Assembly: GCA_001630475.1 (NCBI GenBank) | Contig: KV419405.1 | Location: 497,841-561,840 of the forward strand | From: Sistotremastrum niveocremeum HHB9708 | Taxonomy: Eukaryota; Basidiomycota; Agaricomycetes; Sistotremastrales; Sistotremastraceae | Direction of reading: 5' to 3' | Length of the DNA stretch: 64,000 nt | Part shown: piece by piece, positions 22,986 to 34,111 of the stretch | Layout of the letters: every line of letters begins with the position of its first letter | How positions within the stretch are numbered: position 1 is the first letter of the stretch | Notes under the pieces: generated by a model | The model's input: only the letters and a program-made list of their open reading frames with translations | The model's database searches: none | Told to the model about the DNA's origin: nothing | Made by a program: the position numbers and the translations under genes

Positions 22986-24713
22986 TCACCGCCGATCCAT
23001 CGTCGACACGCAGCCAGCACAATATACTTCAATTATCACTTGTTGCTTTGATACAGCAGCAATTAGCCCACTCGCTTATCAGGAAACTTTCCCGCCCCGC
23101 ACAGCTTTCCGCAATGAACGGGTCGTGTTCTTACGAAGGGTCCGACCGCACAACTATATTGCAATTCGGAAGACAACCGGAGGCGCTGCGATTTGACCCG
23201 AGGATGTGACTAGGTTCTTAGCAATCAACTCGTAAATCAAAGCAGCGCAAGGCACCCAAGAAACTGTCGCGCCACCGAAAGGAATATCGGCATTGTTCCT
23301 AGTCACCTATGCATCTCCCCGCTACCCCGGCACGAATATGGGGGTACAGGAAGGTAGCCATACGATTCGTGTGTGTGAATTTCGAGGCTAAAGATATGTG
23401 CATGGCGTAAATGCAGCTTGAGCCGCAGTGGAAAATTCTAGATAACAAGGCAATGACTCGTACGCCGTTCACATCCCGTCCGAAATTGCAAGCTCGTCAG
23501 TGCAGCGCATGATTTGACTCATTGATCGTGTGAGAAGCCAAAGTGGAATAATGCAAATTTTAAAGAGCTTCTTCATAGGATAGAAACAGGCTTATTGTGG
23601 ATGAGAGGACCGACTGCCGAATTAACTGATAAGTGGTATCGATACGGAATGCAGTCATTGGTGTTGATATTGCCCCGAACCGAACTGAGCTCCCGGTGGG
23701 GAGCGTTCGATCGACAAGCAACATAGGAGGTTCCTGTCGGAATTATCTGTCCGGAGCGAGCGTGTCAATCTTGCGCACCTGAAACTGGAAGTAGAATGCG
23801 GCGATGTTATTTCCAAGCTTGGCTGGGGTATCGATCGAAACTTGCACTAGGGCTGGCAATTGTATTAGGTACTCCTTAGGTTATCGCACGCCGCATGCGG
23901 ATGTGGCGGCGAAACAATACGAAGTTCACGAGTCCATGTACGAACGAACCTAAGATTCAGGAGAAAGGGGGAGAGTTAGGCTCCTCTTCTGCCGCTTTCA
24001 ATTCCACCATGAATACGGACAACCGGAGGGTTCTCAAGGTCTCACTTTAGCGCCACGAGATGACTGGTTGTAAAGATAACATGCGCATGTCATCTTACGT
24101 TTTGTTGCACGTAGATCCTATTGAGAAGTAAAATCTATCAGACGCGTGGAATAGGAGCTAGGGGACTCGCATCCGATGTTACTTTTTTCCCTGCCTTTTT
24201 TCGTGCCGTGTAATGGCATGGCGATAAGATGCAGAGTACAATGCAGTAAAGTGCTCTTACGCGTGGCCATGGCGAGTGTCAGGATCGGCGGTGATATTCC
24301 GACGTGGGTCAACTGGGTGTGCGGAGACCCTTGTTTGGCGACCCGAATCCATTGCCCATGCGGGGGTGGTGGGTGCAACGAATTCGTAGGAAATCAATTA
24401 GTCTCGGAATTCAGAATGCGGAGGGCACGGAAAGGGGCTTAGAGATAAGTTTGAGAACTTAACATGCGCGGCTGAGATTCTTGAGTGATCGAGCAGAACG
24501 AACTTGGATAGCGGGAATCATGAATGGTAAACAAGGATAGTGGTTGGATTAAGGATACTCTATCAGTACAGCAAATGTGAATCTGGATCAAGTATCGGGA
24601 TGAGCTCGTGCGTGTGAGTGCGCAGTTTATGAAATGACGACGGACCGATCATGATTAGACAAGTTAAAGCAGAAAACCAGACATCTCGTTCTTCTCTCCC
24701 AGTACAAGCAGAA
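22986..24713. other. Gene-poor interval, nothing recognised
   Basis: This stretch of 1.7 kb lies between the convergent ends of NDUFA13 and prefoldin 2. It has only short frames on both strands, no motif, no clear repeat and no TE protein. It may hold noncoding RNA or old decayed sequence that cannot be seen by eye. Confidence 0.45.
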
Positions 24714-25278
24714 CTAGCTTCTCACAGGTCGAATATCGTAGTCTCTGGTGAAGGTCACGAATTCCTCTTCTTTGGATTTGTACTGAGTGGCCAGATTTTC
24801 GACGAAAGCTTTGATCTGCACTCAACGCGGTCAATACTGGATCAGAAGATCAGTGATATAGGATGCGCACTCCATCTCTGTTGGTTTTGAGATCAGGAAC
24901 GACATCGCCGACAGTCCTTTCAACGAGGACACCTCCGATGAGACGGAAACATTTTCTGGCGGGGTCTTGGGCCAATGCATCGTTCAATGTTCCCAACACC
25001 AGACTAGAAAAAGCATGACGAGTGAGAAGGAAGGCGGGCGACTGGGCCATAGCAGTCAACTGACTCGTGTTCTTCAGCTTCGGTTTCCAATTCGCCAATT
25101 TTACCAGCAATGCTCTGGAGCTCATTCTGGAAGCGCGTATAGGTCGACTGTATCTCTATCAAATCTTTTAGTCGTGGATCTGGCGACGATGGTCTACTGC
25201 ACCTTGATCGGACAGAGGCTTTGTCTTGGCCTTTGATTTCGCAGACGCTGTGGCGGTCTTTGCAGCCGTTCCTGACAT
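24714..25278 (-). CDS. PFD2: Prefoldin subunit 2 (Gim4)
   Basis: Prefoldin is a hexameric cytosolic chaperone that passes actin and tubulin to the CCT chaperonin; subunit 2 is a beta-type member. Four exons (25278-25203, 25155-25065, 25003-24871, 24815-24714) give 133 residues. An N-terminal coiled coil (YTRFQNELQSIAGKIGELE) leads to the hairpin with the nearly invariant RKCFRLIGGVLVERTVGDVV. A second coiled coil follows (IKAFVENLATQYKSKEEEF). A low-complexity Ala/Lys/Thr leader precedes the fold. All introns are short GT-AG. It is divergent from the INO80F-like gene, 240 bp apart. Confidence 0.93.
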
Positions 25279-25518
25279 GATGGTGGCTTGCCAAGTTGGC
25301 CGGAATTGTGGGCGGCTCCGGCTATGGGGCATTTGGTGCATATGTTCCCTCCCTTCGAAGAGAGCTATTTTATTTTTGGACTGGTGCTATGATAGAATTT
25401 TGTACATCTACACAACGTTCAGAAAAGACTCTGAGAACACGAGTTGGGTGCTAACGGTGTACCCTGAACTGGATGGCATTTCGGAGATCGGAGGCGTTGC
25501 AAAAAGTTCACTCGCACC

Positions 25519-26217
25519 ATGTCGACGGCCTCAGACCACGATCAACAACACTACATGAATACGGGCAACGACATGACGCCGCCGGGCGCGATGGCTTATG
25601 GGCATGGACAAGTTCCAGCCCCGGGTGCTAACGCGCCTGCTACATCCAGTGCGATGCCGCGGGCAACGAGATCGCGCACACAGGCTGGTCTTGGAGGCGG
25701 CAGCTCGTCAGGCGTTGGGATGAGCATTGCTGCCCAGTCCGAGGAAGAGAAGTATGAAGGCAAATACAGAGAATTGAAAAAGAAAGTGCGGGATATTGAG
25801 ATGGTGAGTGCTGCCGTGTTTAGATTATGTTGGGGATCACGGGACTGATGATTGGATCATGTGCAATGATTCGAATGATCACAGGAAAATGATAAATTGC
25901 AGGTGAAAGTGCTCAAGGCGAAGCGCGGGATTCAACGGTTGCGAATGGAAAGAGCGTGAGTGATGTCATTTCTGGTTTTTCTGGCCGAGTTTTTTCAAAT
26001 ATCTGACTGCCTAATGGTGACTAGGATACTGTACGAGCGACTGGCGACGTTGACGCCGCAAGGGCCCGGCGCAGCCCCTGGACCCGTAGCGCCGCCGCCG
26101 CCGCCTGGGTCGCTCGGGAGTGGGATGGGACAGGCTGGCCAACCCCCACGGATGGCGGGTGTGTACTACGAGGGCGGCGAGCGAGAGCGGGAACGACGAG
26201 GAGGACGGTACGAGTGA
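25519..26217 (+). CDS. INO80 chromatin-remodelling complex subunit F-like (TFPT family) coiled-coil protein
   Basis: Proteins of this family are small, species-specific-module subunits of the INO80 remodeller. Three exons (25519-25803, 25885-25955, 26025-26217) give 182 residues. A disordered Ala/Gly/Ser N-terminus is followed at about residues 76-125 by the family core EEKYEGKYRELKKKVRDIE, then ENDKLQVKVLKAKRGIQRLR and MERAILYERLATL, a coiled coil with the pattern seen in INO80F/TFPT proteins. A Pro-rich run and an Arg/Glu-rich tail end the protein. The assignment rests on this one coiled coil, so the family name is probable rather than certain. Confidence 0.72.
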
Positions 26218-26498
26218 TAGGAGCGGACGACGATACACGTGTTCCGGTGCTCGGGGGGTCTCTTTCCCCTTGTTTGCTTCCGCCCCTATTTGTCCTGCAC
26301 TCTTTGCTTCCGCGTGATATCCGCCGATGTTGTGGCGTGTTTGGCCGAACCCCGGCGTAACCCTCTTTCCTTTTTCGGACATCGCGGCGGACGCGAAACG
26401 TGTTCCGGTGCCCGACCCAGTTTATCAATGCGCGGCTTTCGTCGCTTTCTTTTCCCCCTCCGACTCACCCCCTTCCCCTCTGCTCCCACCCCGCTACC

Positions 26499-28477
26499 AT
26501 GCCCTCCGACCCGCTTTTCTTTGGTCCGCTCGACAACGACGACCCTCTCTTCTCCGTCGCCAATCCACAATATTCAAACTCTCCATTCGACTTTGATCCC
26601 GTCATCCCCATCAACCCCCACGACTATAGCTCATACCACAACTCGCCAGCTCTCTACAATTATTACGAGAATGGCTGCCAGCCTCAACCGCAGGCACAAG
26701 CTCAGTCTCTTGACGAGCCCATACCTTGGTCGCAATGGACCTTGGATCTAGGACCACCCACCCCTGTCGACCAGCACCAGCCGCTGTCGTCTGACATCCT
26801 CTCACCATTCGGATCTATGGCTCTCGAGTCTCCTCGTTCGCAGCATACACTGAGCCCTCAGCAGCAGCACGCGATGATTCGAAATCATGGTCAGATCAGA
26901 CAATACAGCCCCTCGATTCCCAAGGTCGAACCACCCAACGATGGTCTCTACAGCATACACCACCAGCGTCACCACCAGCACCAGTATCATCAAGTCGACT
27001 TGCGCAACGTAACCAACTCTCCGTGGTATGCACCCTCGCCCCCCGCATACAACAATGCGCCGATTGCTCCCCGTCCCATCCCGGTGCCGAACAGTGGCAA
27101 CACTTTCGCTTATTCACCTCCATCTTTGCCCTCGTCTACACCATATCTTCAATCTCAACAACAATTCACTCCTTCTCCGAGGCAAGCGCCCGCCACTGCG
27201 CCCGGGCTCGCTTCCAGCGCACCCGTTCAAAGCTCTCTTTTCTCACAGTACTCGCCGCCGCCGTCATCTCCCCTTGTCGCCCGCGCAAAAGCTTCTGTCG
27301 AGTCGGAACGTAGATCAGCTCGCGACCAATCTCCGGCGTCTGGTCCCACCAGATCTAAGCGCAAGCGCACGTCTTCCACGCCGAACCCTCCTACCGTCGT
27401 CACCCCTCTTCCCCACGCTCCAGCGGTTCGAGGGAAGTCGACCCTTCGCCCTCCCAAGCAATCGCTATCCACGTGGCAGATCTTTTTCACAGATTGGATT
27501 CAACGGCATTCGGATGATGTTAGCGCCGGACAGGGTCTTGGGCAGAAGAAGCTTAACGTTGCCCAAGCTGCGAAACAGGCGGGCAAGGAATATGCCCGAC
27601 TTTCCGTCGCAGAGAAAGAGGTATGTTTGAGTTTCGCTCCACTAGCGCGTCAATTCATTGATTATCTTTTTTCTAATGTAGCCCTACCGTTTACGCGCTG
27701 CCCAAGCCCGATCTGAGCGGACAGAGGCGCTTTCGTCCTTTTACTCCTCGCTCACGCCGTCGGATATTGCTGCAGAGAACGCGTTTCGCACTAATCAGAG
27801 GCGTCTCGGACTATCTCGTCGTTCAAACTTGCGAGATCCGAATGCTCCGAAGAAGCCGCTCAGTGCCTACTTCATGTTCCTGCGGGCGATTCGCGACGGC
27901 GGTGAAGAGAAGGAACGAGAAGTCTGGGGAGATGAGAAGGAAACGACAAGGCAGAGCGTTCTTGCTGCGGAGAAGTGGAGAATGATGAGCGATGAAGAGA
28001 AGAAGGTACTGTCTCTATCGTAACACTGTCTATTTCCGCTAACCCCCCTTTTTTCAATCCACACAGCCTTTCCTTGCCCGCGCCGAACACGAGAAATTGG
28101 AGTACGAGGCTGCGCGACAAATTTACGAGGAAAAGCAAGCCCGTGCAGATTCCTCTTCGCGCTCGCCTCCGTCGAACAACGCGCAACTTCCTCGCGACTC
28201 TAAACTCCACGGCACATCTCATTTCTCCTCCACCGACTTTTCCCAGGTCTCCGAGAGCAAATCTGCCCAGCCCGACCCATCTTCGATGCAAATGACCATG
28301 ACGACCTTCAGTGCTGAAGATCCCAGCCGAGTCACAGTCATGCCGTTCTGGGTCCGAGGATCGAGCACTCACAACGCTCGATCAAGTCCGGCAGTAATTT
28401 CTGGCGAAGATAGCGAGGAAGACGAGCAGAGCAAGCGTAATACGCGAAGGGGACGAAGAAGACGTGTCAGCACGTAA
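26499..28477 (+). CDS. Two-HMG-box DNA-binding protein
   Basis: This is a probable transcription or chromatin factor of 618 residues in three exons (26499-27620, 27682-28005, 28067-28477). Residues 1-310 are Pro/Gln/Ser/His-rich and look like an activation or scaffold region. A basic patch (RSKRKRTSSTPNPP) precedes a first, divergent HMG box at about 340-415 (SLSTWQIFFTDWIQRH, AGKEYARLSVAEKEPYR). A second HMG box starts at DPNAPKKPLSAYFMFLRAIR and spans an intron (WRMMSDEEKKPFLARAEHEK). The C-terminus is acidic then basic (GEDSEEDEQ, RRGRRRRVST). It is not a MAT-type single-box protein. The exact orthologue is unknown to me. Confidence 0.82.
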
Positions 28478-29610
28478 ACTGGAAGCCCAAGCCCTAGTCA
28501 TCGACGATGGACACATTCACGGACCGACATCCATCAACTTTCGTATCAATTTTCATCGCATCGACTTGATTCCCATCTGTCTCCGTTTATGACACCTCTT
28601 ACGACCCTTTACGAAACCCCTTCAGCTTCAGCCCCTTTACCTACATGACTTTATGCTTCTCTCAGGTCATCGGTGCCTCGGCTTCGCTCTTCTCAATGCA
28701 TTGCCAACTGCGATACCCCCGTCTGCAACGTCATACAGCATACACGCCGTTCGCGATCAAACTTTTTTCGATTGTCGCTCGCGGAAATGTAGACCACATT
28801 TTAATCCTTTTTATGTCATTCCAGAACTCTTTCTCTTATGTGCCTGTTTGTCAGTTCAATTCTTTTCGGCGCATCAATCGACCTGTATGTTCTTACATGC
28901 TGGTTCTTATTTTTTTCCCCGCTCTTTACTCATTTTCTATCGTTTTGTGTTGCGATACCTGTCCCTTGTCTTTGCGATCCCTCTTTTCACGTCCGAACTT
29001 TTTCGGACCGGTTCTTCACAGGACCATTCCGGGGACTGTTTTCTGGCCCGCTCGTTGATTCTGATCAGTTTAGAAATCGATTGTACTGTATCATCTAGCC
29101 AACTGGACTCTTATTGCGATGTATAATATCCCATGTTCATATATAGCCCTGTAAATAGCGACGCCCATATATGCGATGAATCAAAGATATCGATTGCCGT
29201 GTACAGAACCTCAAAGAAATCGCGTCGAGATAACGAATGTCCGCGACGAGACAGAAATGCAATTAATCGAGTCGGTGGCGGAAAGAATAAAGCCCGATAT
29301 GCGGATGATTCGCCCTGCAGGGATCGACCATCAATCGAGTGCTTCCTAGCAAATAACAGAAGATCTCCCACCGATCTCTCGTGCCGAATATAAAGCGATA
29401 GCGGCATCCCATCGTAAGCCACAAGAACGCGAATGGCATGAACGCTCCTCAGTCCAGGTTCTCGACGTGCTCTTGCCGATGTTCTTCGTGAGATACGCGT
29501 TGGCGATCCGTGGAAGTGTAGGCGGAGACGCGTAGCAGGGTCCGCGTGGTACAGAAGGAGTGTGTGCCATGGTCCGAGTCCGAGTGTCCCAGAGGTCCGT
29601 ATGCGTGCGT
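28478..29610. other. 3' flank and intergenic DNA
   Basis: This interval is T- and C-rich downstream DNA after the HMG gene. Phe/Cys-rich frames at 28640-29130 follow from the T-rich composition and do not look like a protein. A minus-strand piece at about 29440-29600 (GHSDSDHGTHSFCTTRTLL) reads in the frame of the unresolved gene to its right, but only beyond that frame's stop. Confidence 0.4.
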
Positions 29611-30260
29611 CTAGTCGAACAAGCTCTTGGACGACGTGGCATCGACTAGGAAAATTCGAGAAGAGAGAGATGACTGTGTATATCTCATGACGATAGTGTC
29701 AATTGAGCTTTGCTTGACCTGTGATCGATCGAAAGGAGGTTCCTCGGCGGGGCGAGGGCATAGCTGCACTTTGAGCGTCGAAGGCATGGATCTTGACTCT
29801 GAACTTGCGAGTAACAAAGACAGACATCTGTAATGTCAAGAACGTTGACTGCCTAGATGAGCACCAGTACGAGACGCGTACGAGACCAATGAAGATCGAC
29901 AAGCAACGACAGTGCTCGGTCCTCTGACATGAATAGATTACCAACGAACGCGGGGTAGGCGGGGTCAGCGCGCCAGTGCCTTACGCATTCGTCGAGATAG
30001 AGTTCAGGCATTTCCTTGATACCTCTCCTAAGTGCAATACCGACGAAGAGCGGACGCGGCAGAGAATAAATGCAATGTTAGTGGCAGACCAGTGGCGATG
30101 AACTGCGCAGGCAAGTCTAAGATAGGATATGATCGCGAAACTGTTCGGGGCGACTTGGGTTGGAGCACTGATGTTAATATTCCAGGTCATAACACAGAGG
30201 GGGGAAATGACGAGCATAAAACATCGAGCGAGGATGTGAGTTCAACCAAGGCCAAGTGAC
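29611..30260 (-). CDS. Unresolved minus-strand gene, at least two exons
   Basis: Function is unknown. An exon-like frame around 30090-29910 reads LPRPLFVGIALRRGIKEM and DECVRHWRADPAYPAFVGN, then a possible GTCTCG...TTACAG intron, then an exon ending at 29611 with PSTLKVQLCPRPAEEPPF and SSRIFLVDATSSKSLFD. Codon composition is protein-like, but the donor is weak and the 5' part (30100-30260) is ambiguous. It may be a fast-evolving lineage-specific gene or one in decay. No domain is recognised. Confidence 0.28.
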
Positions 30261-32341
30261 ATCATCTGCAATCTTGAGAGAAAGGGGCGTCAGTCGCCCT
30301 TTTCCGACTTCGACAGAAAAAGGAATGTTGAAAGAGAGATTTGCTGTAGAGATGCGAGCGCTCCTAAAACCTTAGACTGTATACATTTGACGCTTGTGAT
30401 CTGGAAAGGATTGCAAACAGACACGGCGTATGCCGTGGGTGTAAAGGGAAAGTCCGGGAAACCTTTGCGGGTATCTGAAAGTCAGTCTGAGTTAGTCCTT
30501 CAAAGACAGACGGTGGCGTTGATCCCGTTTCAGGTTCGTGCCATAGTTTGTTTCACGGAGAGCCCGATGTCACGTTCGTGCCGTCAATCCGGGATTCCGA
30601 ATGAGAAGAGTCGGGAGAGCGAAGAAGACTGGCTATAGGGACCGAGGAGGCCTTGTAGAGCGCGCCGAGAGCGATCGTAAGTTGAACACCCAACTTGGAA
30701 AGGTGGCGCCGAGGTTACTGTTTACAGGCAGGAACAGTGATTGGACAAAGGATCGATGCTGGGCAAGGAACGGCTTGGAGTCGGCCACTCGCTTCTACCA
30801 TGTGGCACCATGGGTACGCGTAGAGGCACCAGATGGGTTTTATGAAAGGGTCGAGCAGAGATGGCTGTGGTAATGATCGACCGTTGGTTGAGCGTCCTTG
30901 CAGTCCTATTGTCTGGCAAGGTCGGGCGTGAGAGACCGGCCGAATAGGCACTGCGGCTTTGTCCGCTTCGGAACTTGGACAAAGCTTCGAGTTGAAAGGA
31001 TCGGGTCCGGGGCCGAGTGAAAGAGTGGTCCCACTTGACCATGGTCGCATAGAAAAAATTCACTGATTTGGTAGCATCGTCAAAGAGGACTGGTGAATTG
31101 GACGCATTCTAAATGGGTACGGGCGCATCAGATCACAGCGACGACGCTGACCGATTGATTGCTTACATACGTTCCTTGTCTTGGAATTTAAGGGGACTAA
31201 GACAAGATCCTAGACGACGGAAAAGTTTGCTTCCGTGCAGTAGTGTGCATTTACGCGAGCTAAGATCAAGGCTAAGATGTGGCCTGACACTCAGGGTTGT
31301 GAGTCCTGAGATTACCGTGGAGGTAAGATTTCAGATTCGAGAACGGCGATATGGCGTCAAAGGGTTTGAAAGAGACTTGGATGAAATGGGAAGAAAGGGC
31401 GAGTATTTTTGGGTCCGGGGTCGAGCGCTGAAGGCGCCTAAGCGTCGAGTCGAAGAAACTGATACGGAATTGCCTGATTGACTTGGACACCAGACAAAAT
31501 CTGAATGACAGTCGAGCCTGTCGGGCTCGGCGAGCGCTATTCTGTGTATGGCTAGAGTGAGATTAAGCTGCGACTGCCGTGGTAATTGAGACGCTACCCG
31601 CGAGGTCCCGAGGACATTATTGACTAAGAACTGGGATTTTATGGGCATGAACTGGATGATCAGGTGTTCATCCATGGCCTCCCGAACTGGTGAATACGAG
31701 TGAATAGCTCAGATACGAATCATGTTGGAGAAAGAGCTGGTGATCATCCGAGTTTGGAGAGTTCATTCCTGAGACCTGGAAGAGACTTGTGACATGGAAG
31801 CAAGAGGATAAGCCTTTGCAGAGATGAAGCTTGTCAACTGACCGTTTGCCATACGCTCGATGCCCTTTCGCCGTTATGAACCGTCATATGGACCATGGAA
31901 GCGTGTGTGAAGCATGCTATTGACCTGGTTGCCATCATGTGGTTTGTGCCTGAACCGAGTCGCGTCGTCATCGCCGCCTCCACCTCCTCGCGCTCAAATT
32001 TGACGGTCAAACTCTTGGACAAACTGGCGACATCGACAATGCTCTCAACGACTTTCTCAGCGGGCTCTTGCATTCTGGGCTTGTGCTATCCAGGAATAAA
32101 GTGCGGAATTATCGGACACGCGTGGCGACGTTGCTATGGTCGTCTAATAATCTCGTTGCTGCCATGAGCGACCGCGAAAACGTTCCACAGAATATTGGCA
32201 GCCTTATAAGCAAAATGCTTCCCCATCGCGTACTCAAACCTTTCTTTTTCCCGTCTTACATTCTCGCTCAGGCCCATCGCCAGGAGTTCGTTCTCTGAAC
32301 CCTCCCCACATTCTTTTTCGTATATAACTGCAGACTGAAAC
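30261..32341. other. Gene-poor interval, nothing firmly supported
   Basis: Only isolated frames occur, for example a plus-strand 122-residue frame at 31113-31481 rich in Arg/Glu, with no motif and an overlapping minus-strand frame. A TATA-like TATATAA at 32321-32327 belongs to the CAP gene that follows, although it lies only 15 bp from the ATG, so transcription may start from another element. Confidence 0.4.
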
Positions 32342-33199
32342 ATGCAGTCAATCATCGCTCTCTTTACACTTTCGCTCTTTTCTACACTGTTCTTTACCGT
32401 CTCTGCTATCCCCACTAGACATCTCAGACAGAGATCTGCAGCTCCTGGTGCGACTCGCGCTAAGGAATGGAACTGGAGACACCACCTGGGAGGCATCTCC
32501 AATCTTCACCAGAATCATGGACGTCAGGATACTCCCGATGACTTGTTCTCTTTCCTTACCGTCACTACCACAGTGGCTGTCACATTAACCTCCGATTTCC
32601 CTTCTCCTACCAGCTCTTCCCCGACCGCTACGCCATCCCCCTCTACCACCAGCTTGGATGATCAAATCCAGTATCTCGAGCTTCACAACAACATCCGCGC
32701 AGTCAAGGGTGCCGGCCCATTAAGCTGGAACACTACCCTCGAAGCTTATGCGCAATCTTGGGCTGATAGCTGTCAGTTCAAGCACTCCGGAGGACCGTTC
32801 GGCGAGAATCTTGCCGCTGGCACCGGGGAGTTTACTCCTGGAGAAGCAGTGCAGCTGTGAATCAACGAAGAGAGCCAGTATGATCCTGAGAATCCCTCAG
32901 CGAGTCATTATACACAGGTCGTCTGGAAGGGAACTGCGCAGGTTGGATGTGCTGTTGCTACGTGCACAGACCTTCTGGGTTCAGGAACCGGGGTATGTAC
33001 CTTCACAGTGGCGTTGAGATCTGCGTTCATTGACTCGATATGTTAGGATGCAAGCTATCATGTTTGCGAGTACTATGACCATGGAAACACCATTGGAGAA
33101 TTCCTGTAAGTCCGGAGTCTTCGCTATCTCGAGTGCGCAGAAGGCTGATTTGCTGGTTGCTATTGTTTCTCCGTTTACAGCGCAAATGTCGAACCATGA
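32342..33199 (+). pseudogene. CAP/PR-1-like secreted protein with an in-frame stop
   Basis: CAP (SCP/TAPS, PR-1) proteins are secreted; fungal ones bind and export sterols and fatty acids. Three exons (32342-32992, 33047-33105, 33181-33199) would span 242 codons. The first 22 residues are a signal peptide (IIALFTLSLFSTLFFTVSA). A Ser/Thr/Pro-rich region precedes the CAP domain from about residue 112: ELHNNIRAVKGAGPLSWN, GGPFGENLAAGTGE, SHYTQVVWKGTAQVGCA and YHVCEYYDHGNTIGEF, with the usual His/Glu cavity residues. Codon 173 (32858-32860) is TGA where the family has Trp (VQL-W-INEE). The rest is intact with clean introns, so this is a very young pseudogene, a null allele or a base error. Confidence 0.85.
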
Positions 33200-34111
33200 A
33201 CGCACTGATATGCTGGCGTCCCAAAGTGACCATCGACATATCGCTCGCAATGCGATAAATATCCGAGTCTCGCGCAAAATGGATCGTGCTGGAATAGGCT
33301 CTCATCATTCATTCATTCGTTTTTTCATCTTTCCATCGCTGGTTTACTCCAGCGAAGTGGTCTGGTAACCATCGTCATTTATATCATTATTTTCGAGTTT
33401 CACGTTATTTGTATTAGTAGTTGGGTTACAGCTTGTTCTGTGTGCTTTATTCTTGTATTCATGAGTGCTACCGCGCAACTGCTATTGAAGACTCTAAACT
33501 TCGGCAGAAACGATCTCGGAAATCTCGGGATCAAAGGATAATGAAATAAAAGACCGGACGGTTATCATGATGATTGCCTACCGGCGGGCGTCAGAAGAAG
33601 CCATGCCAACGACGTATCCATCGGATAAGGAGCAGCCCAGATAGGCTTGGTACACATGTCTTCAAGTTATCCCCGTTAATGAGCACAGGGCCCAGTGCAC
33701 CAGTTAATGTGTCAGGTGAAGAGTCAGTCTAGTACAATACCAGCAGACTGGAAACCGGTGCAGATACGAGTCAACAATAGGCAAGACAATTAGAGCAGTG
33801 AAGCGTCTGTGCAGATGGAGGCGAAAGACAAGCAAGTCGACCGGCGGAGTCTCCCGTGCCGGAGCAGCCGGAGCCGGAATAGAGTCATATCGCGATATTT
33901 GAGCTTGTTTGGTGCTGTTGTGCCGGGTGCGTGACTTTCCCTGATAAGTCAAACACTGTTCTACATTTCAAGCTCTTCCCACTTGCGCCTTTCGACCTCA
34001 AGACTCTTCGCCGCCGCCGTCGCCGCCAACAATCAGCGACTTCAAGTGACGCGGCTCACACACGCACTGTACATAGCTAAACGATCTCTACGCCCTTGAT
34101 CACGAACCCTC
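33200..34111. other. Intergenic, no gene seen
   Basis: This interval of 912 bp lies between the CAP gene and the next plus-strand gene. Short frames only; a CGCCGC-rich run near 34010-34030 precedes the following ATG. Confidence 0.5.

Noticed and set aside
28645-29126. Overlapping plus-strand frames rich in Phe, Ser and Cys after the HMG gene
   Set aside because: Composition follows the T/C-rich DNA, there is no motif or splice structure, and several frames are open at once.
31113-31481. 122-residue plus-strand frame in the gene-poor interval
   Set aside because: No motif, an equally long frame lies on the other strand, and no promoter or splice context supports it.
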